Shown: positions 16,711 to 27,300 of the stretch, piece by piece
Layout of the letters: each line of letters opens with the position of its first letter
Position numbering within the stretch: position 1 is the first letter of the stretch
NCBI GenBank assembly: GCA_959020415.1
Contig: CAUERX010000003.1
Span: 1 to 64,000, forward strand
Direction: 5' to 3'
Length of the DNA: 64,000 nucleotides
Source: an uncultured bacterium
Lineage (GTDB): Bacteria; Bacillota_I; Bacilli_A; RF39; UBA660
Made by a program: the position numbers and the translations under genes
Notes under the pieces: model-generated
Told to the model about the DNA's origin: nothing
Database searches by the model: none
What the model saw: the letters and a program-made list of their open reading frames with translations, nothing else

Positions 16711-17962
16711 TGGTTTAGATTTAGATATTTATAAAGATAAATTGGATAATGGCCTTTTGGTTTATATTTGTCCAATGGAAAAACATGATACTCATGCTTC
16801 AATTGTAACTAAGTATGGTAATGATATATTAGAATTTGTTCCTCGTGGTAAAGACAAATTTATTACAATTCCACCAGGGACAGCTCACTTTTTAGAGCAC
16901 AAGATGTTTGCAACTGAAGATGGAATTGATCCGATGGTTTTATTTTCTAATAATGGTGCTTCTTCTAATGCTTATACTTCATCAAACGTTACAAGATATT
17001 ATTTTACAGGGGCATCACATTTTTATGAAAATTTAAAAATTTTGCTTGATTGCATCACAACACCATTTTTTACAAAAGAAAATGTAGAAAAAGAGCAAGG
17101 AATAATCGAACAAGAAATTAAAGCAGGCTTTGATGATCCTGGACAAATGGCGTATTTTTTAGCTTGTAAAAGCTTATTTAATAAGCATCCCCATAAATAT
17201 CCAGTCGCAGGTTATGTAGATTCGATTAGTAAGTTAACACCAGAAATGCTATATGATTGTTATAATACTTTTTATCATCCGGATAATATGTATTTAGTTA
17301 TTACAGGTGATGTTAACCCAGAAGAAGCTTTTGAATTTGTTAAAGATTATTATCAGACTAGAGATTTTTTAGATAATGAGGATATTGAAATTAAAAAGTA
17401 TGATGAAAAAGATGAGGTTGCAGCAAAAGAAGCTTTAGAAACTATGGATATAACTAATAAAATAATAACTATCAATTATAAAGTAAAAGTCACCAATTCT
17501 AAACGCGAGAGATTTTTAACAAATTTATATATTTTAATTTATTTAGATATTTTATTTAGTGAGATGTCTTCTTTATATGATGAAGTTCATCATGATAAAA
17601 ACATATTACACCATATCGAATATTACATTGAAAATGTTGAGGATTATGTTATTATATATTTTAATACAGAAGTTATAGATGATGAGAGTATTTTAAAGAA
17701 AATTAATGATTTAATTAATCAAAAGAATTTTACAGAAAAGGACTTTAGCTTAATTGCAAAAAATTTGGTTAAATCGGCAATACTATCAACAGAAAGTGTA
17801 AACGGAATTGCTAATTTAATTGTTAATCAAGAACTTTTATATGGTAAATTTTATACAGATTTTTATGATAAATATAAAAATTTAAGTTATGAAGACTGTT
17901 TGGATTTTATAAAAGGTTTAGATTTTTCTAATTATTCAATTGACATCATAAAAAAAGATTAG
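16691..17962 (+). CDS. M16-family zinc peptidase, catalytic partner (YmfH-like)
   Basis: 423 residues. The inverted zinc motif HFLEH at residues 66-70 and the third ligand Glu in EQGIIEQEIKAG mark an active M16 peptidase. NAYTSSNVTRYYFTG and HPDNMYLVITGDV are conserved in the family. ATG 16691 is used since GGGGG lies 6 nt upstream and it puts the motif at the standard distance; an earlier in-frame ATG at 16658 lies inside the partner gene without RBS. It should form a heterodimer with the preceding inactive partner. Confidence 0.9.
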   Translation: MKKVKLNGLDLDIYKDKLDNGLLVYICPMEKHDTHASIVTKYGNDILEFVPRGKDKFITIPPGTAHFLEHKMFATEDGIDPMVLFSNNGASSNAYTSSNVTRYYFTGASHFYENLKILLDCITTPFFTKENVEKEQGIIEQEIKAGFDDPGQMAYFLACKSLFNKHPHKYPVAGYVDSISKLTPEMLYDCYNTFYHPDNMYLVITGDVNPEEAFEFVKDYYQTRDFLDNEDIEIKKYDEKDEVAAKEALETMDITNKIITINYKVKVTNSKRERFLTNLYILIYLDILFSEMSSLYDEVHHDKNILHHIEYYIENVEDYVIIYFNTEVIDDESILKKINDLINQKNFTEKDFSLIAKNLVKSAILSTESVNGIANLIVNQELLYGKFYTDFYDKYKNLSYEDCLDFIKGLDFSNYSIDIIKKD

Positions 17963-18253
17963 GGTAGATTTTTCTATTCTTTTTTGTCTATTTGATACTA
18001 AGTTGATGAAACGTCATTATAGAAGCTTAAATCATAGTGGTTACTTAATGATGATTGGATTTTGTTTAATTTTCTTTTAAAACCTGGCTTTAAATTATTT
18101 GGAGAAGAAACAGAGGTTAATACGTATAAAATAGGGTAACTTTAATGAGTTATCTTATTTTTTAATTAAAGTAATATAATTTATTAAAATGATTATAAGA
18201 AATTTGCTTTTTCTTGAAAAATGTGGTAAATTAATAGAGCTAGGAGGAATACT
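17963..18253 (+). other. Intergenic region without recognisable gene
   Basis: It begins with a weak hairpin and T-run (about 17960-17985) that may end the peptidase operon. The rest is AT-rich with short open stretches and no start plus RBS combination. The secG RBS (CTAGGAGG) closes it. Confidence 0.4.
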
Positions 18254-18472
18254 ATGCAGATATTATTAATTATTGTATCAATTCTACTTATCGCCATTGT
18301 TATTTTACAAAGTGGTAAATCAGCAACTGCTAGTAGTAGTATTATGGGTGGGAATGATGAATTATTTGCTAACCGTAAAGAAAGGGGCAGTGAATTATTT
18401 ATTACTAGATTTACTGCGGTTTTAGGTGTAGCGTTCTTTGTTATTTGTATTGCAATGGAATTTATCGGATAA
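18254..18472 (+). CDS. secG: SecG, preprotein translocase subunit
   Basis: 72 residues with two membrane helices (residues 3-19 and about 51-69) joined by the loop containing GKSATASSSIMGGNDELF, which fits the SecG loop. SecG assists SecYE in protein export. RBS AGGAGG is 7 nt before the ATG. In many Bacilli secG is followed by rnr and smpB; here a terminator (AATAGC-gcta-GCTATT-GTTTTT, about 18471-18492) follows at once. Confidence 0.92.
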   Translation: MQILLIIVSILLIAIVILQSGKSATASSSIMGGNDELFANRKERGSELFITRFTAVLGVAFFVICIAMEFIG

Positions 18473-18559
18473 TAGCGCTAGCTATTGTTTTTAATCATAT
18501 ATAAAAGATTAAATCATAAATTTTATTAGATATGTTAAAATGAAAGAAGAGGTGTTAAA

Positions 18560-18847
18560 ATGAAAGAAGCAAGTAATAATTGGGAGTACGGATGTCAAAG
18601 TGGTGATGTGATACATACTTCGGAGTATGTTACGCTTGAGGATATTGACGACGAGCCTAATTATGAAGGGTTTGCCGAAGCAGTAGCGATGGCAGTTAAT
18701 AGTGTTAGTAGGGGAAAGTATTCAAAGGATGTTTTTTGTGAGGTAATTGGAACATTGCTTGATAGATATTCAATTCCTCATTATCATGAGCCGAGTGGTC
18801 CAGAATATTATAATGGAAGAGTTAAGAGCTTGGGAATTATAAATTAA
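18560..18847 (+). CDS. Hypothetical acidic protein
   Basis: 95 residues, cytoplasmic by appearance, no membrane segment. I do not recognise it. It has an acidic N-terminal half (TLEDIDDEPNYEGFAEAVAMAV) and a C-terminal half with HYHEPSGPEYYNGRVKSLGI. RBS GAAGAGGTG is 6 nt upstream. It stands alone between secG and the rlmN operon. Confidence 0.55.
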   Translation: MKEASNNWEYGCQSGDVIHTSEYVTLEDIDDEPNYEGFAEAVAMAVNSVSRGKYSKDVFCEVIGTLLDRYSIPHYHEPSGPEYYNGRVKSLGIIN

Positions 18848-18964
18848 TTGTTAAGAGTTTATTTTACTTTTTAATTTTGTAAATAAATTTATTTGTTTGT
18901 AAAGTAATAGAATTTTCTATTATTTTTTTTATTTTTTTGGTATAATTTATATTAAGGTGGGAAT

Positions 18965-19987
18965 ATGGACATATATGGAGAAACACTTGAAGAATTAGAA
19001 AACTATTTTGAGAGTATTGGTGAAAAGAAATTTAAAGCTATTCAGGTATATGATTGGCTCTATAAAAAAAGAGTAAAGTCATTTAGTGATATGAGTAATA
19101 TAAAAAAAGATGTTATTACAATTTTAGAACGTGATTTTACAATTTCTCATCCAAAAGTAGTAGAAAAACAAGTAGGAAAAGATGTATATAAGTATTTATT
19201 TGAACTAGATGATGAATCTAAGGTTGAAGCAGTTTTAATGGTTCACGATTATGGTAATAGCTTGTGTGTTTCAACCCAAGTTGGTTGTAATATGGGCTGT
19301 GCTTTTTGTGAAAGTGGGAGACGTAAGAAAAAAAGGAATTTAGAAGTTTCAGAGATGGTTAGCCAAATTTTATTAGTAGAAGAGGATTTAGGCATTAGAA
19401 TATCTCATGTAGTATTAATGGGAATTGGCGAGCCATTTGATAATTACGAAAATGTTATGAAGTTTATTAGAATTATTAACAGTGGTAAAGGTATTGATAT
19501 CGGAGCAAGACATATTACGGTTTCAACATGCGGAATTGTTCCTAAAATTAGAGAATTTTCTTTAGAAGATTTACAGGTTAATTTAGCTATTTCGCTTCAT
19601 GCACCAAATGATGAACTTCGAAGTAAATTAATGAAAATAAATAAAGTATACAAACTTGAAGAAGTAATTAAGGCAGTAAAAGAGTATATTTCGAAAACCA
19701 ATAGGCGAGTTACATTTGAATATATCATGCTTAAAGATATAAATGATAGTAGAAAATGTGCTTTAGAATTAGCTAATTTGTTAAAAGGAATGAATGCATA
19801 TGTTAATTTAATTCCTTATAATGAAACAAGCCATATTGATTTTAGAAAAACTAGTGAAAATAAGGTTATGGAATTTTACGATATTTTAAAGAAAAATAAA
19901 ATAAATGTGACCGTAAGAAGAGAATTTGGCTCAGAAGTAAGTGCAGCATGTGGCCAATTAAGGTCTAATTACGAGGAGGAAATTTAA
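18965..19987 (+). CDS. rlmN: RlmN, dual-specificity 23S rRNA/tRNA adenine C2 methyltransferase
   Basis: 340 residues. It uses two S-adenosylmethionines and a 4Fe-4S cluster to methylate C2 of A2503 in 23S rRNA and A37 in some tRNAs. The cluster cysteines are C108, C112 and C115 (GCNMGCAFCE); LMGIGEPFDNYEN is the GEP motif; the methyl-carrying cysteine is in SAACGQLRSN near the C-terminus. It opens the conserved operon rlmN-prpC-prkC-rsgA-rpe; its stop overlaps the prpC start by one base (TAATG). A -10 TATAAT at 18941-18946 lies upstream. Confidence 0.97.
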   Translation: MDIYGETLEELENYFESIGEKKFKAIQVYDWLYKKRVKSFSDMSNIKKDVITILERDFTISHPKVVEKQVGKDVYKYLFELDDESKVEAVLMVHDYGNSLCVSTQVGCNMGCAFCESGRRKKKRNLEVSEMVSQILLVEEDLGIRISHVVLMGIGEPFDNYENVMKFIRIINSGKGIDIGARHITVSTCGIVPKIREFSLEDLQVNLAISLHAPNDELRSKLMKINKVYKLEEVIKAVKEYISKTNRRVTFEYIMLKDINDSRKCALELANLLKGMNAYVNLIPYNETSHIDFRKTSENKVMEFYDILKKNKINVTVRREFGSEVSAACGQLRSNYEEEI

Positions 19988-20721
19988 TGGAATATTCTTA
20001 TTTAACAGATCCTGGGAAGGTTAGAGACCACAATGAAGACAGTGTGACCATTGTTAAAAATGGTAGTGGCGAAATTTTAATGGCTGTAGCTGACGGTATG
20101 GGTGGTCATAAAGGCGGTGAAATAGCTTCTTCAATTGCAATTACTAGTATTGGAAAACGTTTTATCAATACTAGTACAGTTGGTAATAAGGAAGATGCAA
20201 TTGCTTTTATTAAAGAAATTGTTAGCGAAGCTAATATTCTTTTATATAAATATACACAAGAAAACCCTGAAAGTACAGGTATGGGTACAACAATAGTTTT
20301 AGCTTTAATTACTAATGACTTTTTACTATTTGGTAACATCGGTGACTCATCAGGATATGTAATTAAGGATGAAAAGTTATATAAGATTACAACTGATCAT
20401 ACTTTAGTAAATTTACTTGTTAAATCAGGCGAATTAACGCCAGAGGAAGCAAAGGATCATCCTCGTAAGAATGTTCTTATGCGTGCACTGGGGGCTAATA
20501 TGACAGTAGAAATGGATGTGTTTGATGTTGAGACAGACGTTGATGGAATATTTCTATGTAGTGATGGTTTAACTAATATGCTTGATAATGAACAAATCGA
20601 GAAGGTATTAGATAATGATTTAAATATTGATGAAAAATTGCAAAAACTGATTTTGAAAGCAAATAATCGCGGGGGGACAGACAACATTTCAGTAGCGTAT
20701 TTAACTAAGGAGGTAAAGTGA
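19987..20721 (+). CDS. prpC: PrpC, PP2C-type Ser/Thr protein phosphatase
   Basis: 244 residues. It removes phosphates placed by the kinase PrkC encoded next. Metal-binding and core motifs are present: DPGKVRDHNEDS (8-19), ADGMGGHKGGE, GDSSGYV, CSDGLTNML and GGTDNISV. The usual Arg of the R-x-x-N-E-D motif appears as R-D-H-N-E-D, which is normal. Overlap with rlmN and one base between its stop and the prkC start region imply coupled expression. Confidence 0.96.
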   Translation: MEYSYLTDPGKVRDHNEDSVTIVKNGSGEILMAVADGMGGHKGGEIASSIAITSIGKRFINTSTVGNKEDAIAFIKEIVSEANILLYKYTQENPESTGMGTTIVLALITNDFLLFGNIGDSSGYVIKDEKLYKITTDHTLVNLLVKSGELTPEEAKDHPRKNVLMRALGANMTVEMDVFDVETDVDGIFLCSDGLTNMLDNEQIEKVLDNDLNIDEKLQKLILKANNRGGTDNISVAYLTKEVK

Positions 20722-20722
20722 T

Positions 20723-22435
20723 ATGATATCAAAAGGACAGAAGATAAATGGGCGTTATGAAATAATCCGTTCAATCGGTGAAGGAGGAATGGCTAATGTT
20801 TATTTAGCTTATGATACAATTTTAGATCGTAAAGTAGCGGTTAAAATTTTAAGAGGTGATTTGGCTGAAGATGATAAATTTGTTCGTCGTTTTCAAAGAG
20901 AAGCTATTTCAGCAAGTTCCTTAAATCACCCTAACATTGTCGAAGTTTACGATGTTGGCGAAGATGATGGAAAGTATTTCATTGTTATGGAATATGTTGA
21001 AGGAAAAACGTTAAAACAATTGATTAAAAAACGTGGTACTTTAACACTTCCAGAAGTAGTTGATATTATGTTGCAATTAACTTCGGCGATTACGCACGCA
21101 CACGAAAGCTATATAATCCATCGTGATATTAAACCACAGAATGTTATTATTTTAGAAGATGGTCGCGTAAAAATAATGGACTTTGGAATTGCGGCACAGC
21201 TTAATAGTAATGAATTAACACAAACTAATAGTGTTATGGGAACGGTATATTATTTACCACCAGAACAAGCTAATGGAACTGCGGCAACTATTAAAAGTGA
21301 TATTTATTCTTTAGGTATTTTGATGTATGAATTAGTTGTCGGTAAAGTGCCATTTAAAGGTGATAGTCCAGTTGAGGTAGCAATTAAACAGATGAAGGAA
21401 ACAATTCCTGATTTGACATCTGCTAATCCAGATATTCCACAAAGTATTGAAAATATTATTTTAAGAGCTTGTGCGAAGAATCCTAAGAACAGATATGAGT
21501 CTGCTTTGGCAATGCATGAGGATTTAGAAACAGCATTAGATAAGGATCGTTTTAACGAAGCTAGAAATGTCTATGAATATCCAGAAAATGATTTTGATGA
21601 AGATGAACCAGCTTTAGGTAAGCGTACTGAACGTACTTTGAAAAAGGAAGAAGATAATAAAGATAAAAAGTTAAATAGAAAACTGTTAATTACGGGATGT
21701 ATTGCTGGCGGTTTATTATTAATTTTAATATTTATTTTCTTTATATATCCAAAGTTTATTTCTAAACCGTCCATAGAAGTTCCTGACGTTTCAGGTATGA
21801 GTATTTCTAAGGCAGAGGAGAAACTTGAAGACAAAGGTTTTGAGGTTGCAACGAAGACTAAAAAGGAAACAAGTGATGAATTCAAAGAAGGAAAGGTTAT
21901 ATCAACCGATCCTGAAGCAGGGCGTACAATTAAAAAAGGTACTAAGATAACTTTGATTGTTTCTAAAGGTAGTAAGAAATTAACTATTGAAGATTATACT
22001 GGTAAAAATTATTATGAGATTAAAGCTAAATTAGAGACCGCAGGAATTGAAGTAGCAACAGAGAAAAAAGATGTGGTTAATGATGGCAAAACCGAAGAAG
22101 ATGTTATTTTAGGACAAGATGTTGAAGCTGGTGAAAAGCTTGGTAAAGGCGATTCAATTACTTTAACTATTCCAAATTTTTATACAACTTATCCAGATTT
22201 TGCGGCTGAAGGATATAGTTTAGTTGATGTTCGTAATTTCTGTACTAAAAATGAGATTTCTTTAGAAGTTAAATATCAAACTGATAATTCTAAACAAGAT
22301 GGAGCAATTATTTATCAAAATATGGTAGCGGGTACAAAGGTAACTTCTGGTTCGACTTTAACAATCACGGTTGTTAAAAATGAGACTACTAATAATGATA
22401 ATAAAACAGATGAAAATACGACTAATAATCAATAG
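20723..22435 (+). CDS. prkC: PrkC/PknB-type Ser/Thr kinase with PASTA domains
   Basis: 570 residues. The kinase domain (about 10-270) has the Gly loop IGEGGMANVY, VAVKIL lysine, HRDIKPQN catalytic loop, DFGIA and the activation segment SVMGTVYYLPPEQANG. A basic juxtamembrane stretch precedes one membrane helix (ITGCIAGGLLLILIFIFFIYP, about 325-345). The outer part holds three PASTA repeats starting near PSIEVPDVSGMS, KLTIEDYTGKNYYE and PNFYTTYPDF, and a Asn/Thr-rich tail. PASTA domains bind muropeptides, linking wall state to signalling; in spore formers PrkC also triggers germination, fitting the spoVA genes here. Confidence 0.97.
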   Translation: MISKGQKINGRYEIIRSIGEGGMANVYLAYDTILDRKVAVKILRGDLAEDDKFVRRFQREAISASSLNHPNIVEVYDVGEDDGKYFIVMEYVEGKTLKQLIKKRGTLTLPEVVDIMLQLTSAITHAHESYIIHRDIKPQNVIILEDGRVKIMDFGIAAQLNSNELTQTNSVMGTVYYLPPEQANGTAATIKSDIYSLGILMYELVVGKVPFKGDSPVEVAIKQMKETIPDLTSANPDIPQSIENIILRACAKNPKNRYESALAMHEDLETALDKDRFNEARNVYEYPENDFDEDEPALGKRTERTLKKEEDNKDKKLNRKLLITGCIAGGLLLILIFIFFIYPKFISKPSIEVPDVSGMSISKAEEKLEDKGFEVATKTKKETSDEFKEGKVISTDPEAGRTIKKGTKITLIVSKGSKKLTIEDYTGKNYYEIKAKLETAGIEVATEKKDVVNDGKTEEDVILGQDVEAGEKLGKGDSITLTIPNFYTTYPDFAAEGYSLVDVRNFCTKNEISLEVKYQTDNSKQDGAIIYQNMVAGTKVTSGSTLTITVVKNETTNNDNKTDENTTNNQ

Positions 22436-22443
22436 GGAGTTTT

Positions 22444-23277
22444 ATGCAAGGAAAAATAATTAAACAAATAAGCAATGACTATACAGTCAAAAATGGTGAA
22501 GAGGAATACGTTTGTAAGGCTAGGGGAAAGTTCCGGAAAATGGAGGTTTCTCCTTTAGTCGGTGATGAGGTAATATTTGATGACAAGGATAATTATATTC
22601 TTGAAATTTTGCCACGCAAAAATGAACTTGAAAGACCGGTTATTGCTAATATTGATCAGGCAATTATAATAACTAGTTTAAAAATGCCCGATTTTGATAC
22701 TAATTTACTAGATAAGTTACTTGTAATAATCACTTATAATAATATTAAACCGATAATCATTTTTACTAAAAGCGATTTATTGTCAACTTCAGAACTTCAA
22801 GATTTTCAAAAGTATTTTGAATATTATCAAAAAATTGGCTATGATTGTTACATGAATACAGAATTAGATAAGATTAAAACAATTTTTAAAGATAAGGTAA
22901 GTGTTTTTACTGGCCAAAGTGGTGCTGGGAAAAGTACTTTGCTCAATAATTTAGATAAAAGTTTGAACATCAAAACGGCTGAAATTTCTTTAGCGCTTAA
23001 CCGCGGTAAACATACAACTAGACATACGGCATTATTACCAGTTGGTGGTGGTTTAGTAGCTGATACGCCTGGATTTTCGGCTTTGGGTTTTGGAAAAATG
23101 AGTAATGCGGATATTCGCGATAATTTACCAGAGTTTAATATTTACAGAGTAGACTGTAAATATCGTGATTGTATGCATTATAAAGAAGACGATTGTAAAG
23201 TTAAAGAAAAAGTTCAATCAGGGGATATTTTAGAAAGTCGATACAATAATTATTTAAATTTTATAACAAAGAGGTGA
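22444..23277 (+). CDS. rsgA: RsgA, ribosome small-subunit-dependent GTPase
   Basis: 277 residues. It helps late maturation of the 30S subunit. Order of motifs is circularly permuted as in the family: N-terminal OB fold (1-60), G4 FTKSD, G1 GQSGAGKST, G2 region RGKHTTRHT, G3 DTPGF, then a zinc site CKYRDCMHYKEDDC. Start RBS AGGGAGTTTT. It lies 8 nt after prkC and 4 nt before rpe. Confidence 0.96.
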   Translation: MQGKIIKQISNDYTVKNGEEEYVCKARGKFRKMEVSPLVGDEVIFDDKDNYILEILPRKNELERPVIANIDQAIIITSLKMPDFDTNLLDKLLVIITYNNIKPIIIFTKSDLLSTSELQDFQKYFEYYQKIGYDCYMNTELDKIKTIFKDKVSVFTGQSGAGKSTLLNNLDKSLNIKTAEISLALNRGKHTTRHTALLPVGGGLVADTPGFSALGFGKMSNADIRDNLPEFNIYRVDCKYRDCMHYKEDDCKVKEKVQSGDILESRYNNYLNFITKR

Positions 23278-23281
23278 TACT

Positions 23282-23911
23282 ATGAAAATATCCGCATCAT
23301 TTTTGAAAATTCAAAATGACAAGGAAAAAATAAGAAAACTAGATTTACTTAGCGATTATATTCATTTTGATATAATGGATGGAAATTTTGTTTCAGCTTC
23401 GACTGTTAGTTACGAGGTAATGAAAGAAAATACTAGTGCAATTTTAAAACCCAAAGATATTCATTTAATGGTTGAGGATATTTATAGTTATGTGGATACA
23501 TATAAAGAATTATCACCGGAATTTATAACTTTTCATTATGAGGCGGCTGATGATGTTCAATCAGTTATAGATTATATAAAATCACTTGGAATAAAGCCTG
23601 GTATTTCAATTAATCCAGATACTGAGGTGACAGTATTGAATCCATATTTAGATAAGATAGATTTGGTTTTAGTTATGTCAGTTTTTCCAGGTAAGGGCGG
23701 TCAGGAATTTATCGATATTTCAGATAAGTTAGACTATTTAAATCATTATCGTGAAATTAATGATTTAAGTTATATGATCGAAGTAGATGGTGGCATCAAT
23801 GATAGGACGATTGAAAAAGTGAAAAAGGCCGATATGGCAGTAGTTGGTTCTTATATTACGGATAGTAATGATTATGGGAGCCAATTCGAAAGGTTAAGGG
23901 ATGCACTATGA
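23282..23911 (+). CDS. rpe: Ribulose-phosphate 3-epimerase
   Basis: 209 residues, TIM barrel. It interconverts ribulose 5-phosphate and xylulose 5-phosphate. Motifs: HFDIMDGNFV (metal His and catalytic Asp), HLMVED, VMSVFPGKGGQEFI, EVDGGIND with the second catalytic Asp. The start IKISASFLKIQNDKE is slightly unusual: most family members have S-P-S-I-L at this strand. Operon position after rsgA is conserved in Bacilli. Confidence 0.92.
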   Translation: MKISASFLKIQNDKEKIRKLDLLSDYIHFDIMDGNFVSASTVSYEVMKENTSAILKPKDIHLMVEDIYSYVDTYKELSPEFITFHYEAADDVQSVIDYIKSLGIKPGISINPDTEVTVLNPYLDKIDLVLVMSVFPGKGGQEFIDISDKLDYLNHYREINDLSYMIEVDGGINDRTIEKVKKADMAVVGSYITDSNDYGSQFERLRDAL

Positions 23912-24366
23912 AAAAAGGATTTACTTTAGCAGAATTAATGGGAGTTATTGTTATTTTAGGAATTATTGCAACAATTGTAACATTAGCTATAGATAGTAGT
24001 ATTAAAAATAGTCGTTATGAAACTTGCTTGGTTCAAGAAAAAAATATTATTGAAGGGGCAAAAGCTTGGTCAGTTGATAATTGGAAAAAATTGCCTAATT
24101 TAGATAAGCCTACAGTGACAATTTCTTTACTTAATGATCTAGAAAAAGGTGGATATGTTGAAGAAGGACTCATTAATCCGATGACTCAAAAAGAATATTC
24201 TGGAACTTCAGTTAAAATTTTTGTTTCAACTAAGCCAGTAGAGACTTGTTACACTCACAATAAAGGCCAAGCTAATGAGGAGACTGTTTGCGAAAATGTA
24301 GCACCAACAGGTAAAGATTACCAGTATGAGGTGATTTATGGAACTGGAGAAAAATGTGCAAAATAA
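23908..24366 (+). CDS. Second pseudopilin-like protein
   Basis: 152 residues beginning MKKGFTLAELMGVIVILGII, a class III prepilin signal with Gly before the cleavage point, Phe +1 and Glu +5. The exposed domain has four cysteines (SRYETCLVQ, PVETCYTH, ETVCENV, GEKCAK). It overlaps rpe by 4 nt (ATGA), so it is attached to the prpC-prkC-rpe operon, an unusual place for a pilin gene. It is related to the one at 5989 only at the N-terminus. Prepilin peptidase must be encoded elsewhere. Confidence 0.8.
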   Translation: MKKGFTLAELMGVIVILGIIATIVTLAIDSSIKNSRYETCLVQEKNIIEGAKAWSVDNWKKLPNLDKPTVTISLLNDLEKGGYVEEGLINPMTQKEYSGTSVKIFVSTKPVETCYTHNKGQANEETVCENVAPTGKDYQYEVIYGTGEKCAK

Positions 24367-24378
24367 AGGAGAATAGTT

Positions 24379-27300
24379 ATGAAAAAAATAACGGTTGATG
24401 GCAATGAAGCTTGTTCTTTAGCTTCATATATGTTTACGGAAGTGGCTGGAATATATCCAATTACGCCATCTAGTCCAATGCCAGAGAACATTGACAGATG
24501 GAGTAGTATGGGGCGCAAAAACATTTTTGGAAGCCCAGTTAAAGTTGTTGAAATGCAAAGTGAAGCAGGTGCTATTGGAATGGTTCATGGTAGTTTGCAG
24601 ACTGGATTATTAACAAGCACTTATACTGCTAGTCAAGGGCTACTTCTAATGATTCCTAATATGTATAAAATTGCTGGTGAAATGTTACCATGTACAATGC
24701 ATGTGGCAGCGCGTTCTTTAGCTACGCATGCATTAAGTATTTTTGGTGATCATCAAGATATTTATGCAACAAGAAGTACAGGCTTTTGCATGTTAGCTTC
24801 ATCTAGTGTGCAAGATGCATATTATTTGGGTCTGATTAGTCATTTATCCGCTATTAAATCATCATTGCCGTTTATGCATTTCTTTGATGGATTTAGGACA
24901 AGCCATGAGTTTAATAAGATTGATATTTTAGATGAAAAAGACATTAAACCTTTATTAGATGAAAAAGCTTTAGAAAAATTTCGTAAAAAAGCTTTAAGTA
25001 TTCATAATCCAGTAACTAGAGGGACTAACCAAAATGGTGATATTTATTTTCAGTTAATGGAATCACGTAATAATTTTTACGATGAAGCAGTAGATAATGT
25101 TTGTAGTTATATGAATGAAATTAATAAATTATCAGGGATGGTTTATCTGCCATTTAATTATTACGGGGATGATAATGCTGAAAAAGTAATTGTGGCAATG
25201 GGATCAGTTTGTGAAACAATTAAGGAAACAATTGATTATCTCGGTGGTAAGATTGGACTAATTGAGGTTCATTTATATCGTCCTTTTAGTGTTAAGCATT
25301 TATTAGATGTTTTACCTAAAACTGTTACAAAAATAGCAGTTTTGGATCGTACTAAAGAAGCTGGCAGCAATGGAGAACCATTATATCTAGATATTGTTAA
25401 TGCATTAAGTAAAAATGGTATTACGATAGTTGGTGGACGTTATGGACTATCTAGTAAAGATACAACGCCAGGAATGATTAAAGCGGTTTATGATAGCTTA
25501 GAAAATCCTAAAAATAATTTTACAATTGGTATTGATGATGATGTAACTAATTTAAGTTTAGATTATAGGAAGCTTGATTTGAAAAATAGTGATGAGTTTT
25601 TACTTTATGGCTATGGTAGTGATGGAACAGTTAGCGCAGCTAAATCAATTATCGAATTAATTGGGGATAATACTGATAAGTATGTTCAAGGTTATTTTGA
25701 ATATGATTCTAAAAAATCGGGTGGAGTAACGGTTAGTCATTTACGTTTTTCTGATAATAAAATAAGGTCAACTTATTTTATATCCAATCCTAAAGTAGTA
25801 GTAATTACTAAAGATACATATTTGGAGGATTTTGATCCAATAAGCAAAATAAAGGAAGATGGAATTTTAATTATTAATACATTAAAAACTGAAAAAGAGA
25901 CACTTAAAGCTTTAAATCCATATAAAAAATTACTAAGAGATAAAAATGTTAAAGTGTATATTATTAATGCTTATGCACTTGCGCGAAAATGCGGGCTTGG
26001 TAATAAGATTAGTATGATTATGGGAAGTGCAATATTTAAAGTAACTGATTTAATAGATTATGATAGGGCTATTAAAGAAATGGAAAATTTTATTAATGAT
26101 AAATTTGCCAAAAAAAGCATGGATATTGTTAAAGCCAATATGCTGGGAGTTAAGGAAACCGTTAATTATTTAAAAGAACTTACGCCGGATGATGAAGAAA
26201 GCAATTTAGACTTTGAACTTAATGACATATATGAAGCGATTGCTCATCGTCAAGGTAATTTACTTAAAGTATCAGATTTTAAAGGGATGGAAGATGGAAC
26301 GGTAACGCATACTAGACCAAATAATCGTGGTATTAGTGACATAGTACCTAGGTGGTTAAATAGTAATTGTATTCAGTGTGGAATGTGTTCTATGGTTTGT
26401 CCACACGGAGTAATTAGACCTTTCTTACTTTCAGAAGAGGAATATAAAAAAGCCCCTTTGAGCATTAAGGAAAAGTGTTTACCAGCGATGGGAGTAGCTG
26501 AATACTATTATATAATTGGAATCGCTTTGGAAAATTGTACAGGATGCGGAGTATGCATTAATACTTGTCCAGGTAAGAAAGGCGAGAAGGCTTTGACTTA
26601 TGAGAAGCTAGCTGCACGAGAGGATTTTGATTATTTAGTTAAAAATGTTACCGAAAAGACCTTAGTTAGAAAAGATACAATTAAAGGAAGTCAATTTAAA
26701 ACACCAAAGTTTGCTTTTCATGGTGCTTGTGCTGGTTGCGGAGAAACGGCGTATATTAAATTATTAACACAATTATTTGGCGACAATTTGATGATCGCTA
26801 ACGCAACAGGTTGTTCATCTATTTATGGTGGCAGTATACCAGATATACCTTATTCAGTGCCTTGGGCAAATAGTTTATTCGAAGATAATGCTGAATATGG
26901 TTATGGGATGTTAATTGGCTATGAGACGGCCAGAAGTCGTGTTAAAGAGTATATGGCAAAACATGACGATGAACTATTTACTAAATGGCTTGAAAACAGT
27001 AATAATTATCAAATTACTAAAGAAGTTTACGATAATTTAGATTATGAAAAACATCCAATGTTAAAAGAACTTAAAAATTATATTGTGTCACGCACTATTT
27101 GGGCAATTGGTGGTGATGGTTGGGCTTATGATATTGGCTTTGGCGGTATCGATCATGTTCTATCAAGTGGAGACAATATAAATATTTTGGTTTTAGATAG
27201 TCAAGTTTATTCTAACACTGGTGGTCAAGCATCAAAGGCAACGCCTAAAGGTGCGGTAGCACAGTTTGCTAGTGATGGTAAGAAAAACAATAAGAAGGAT

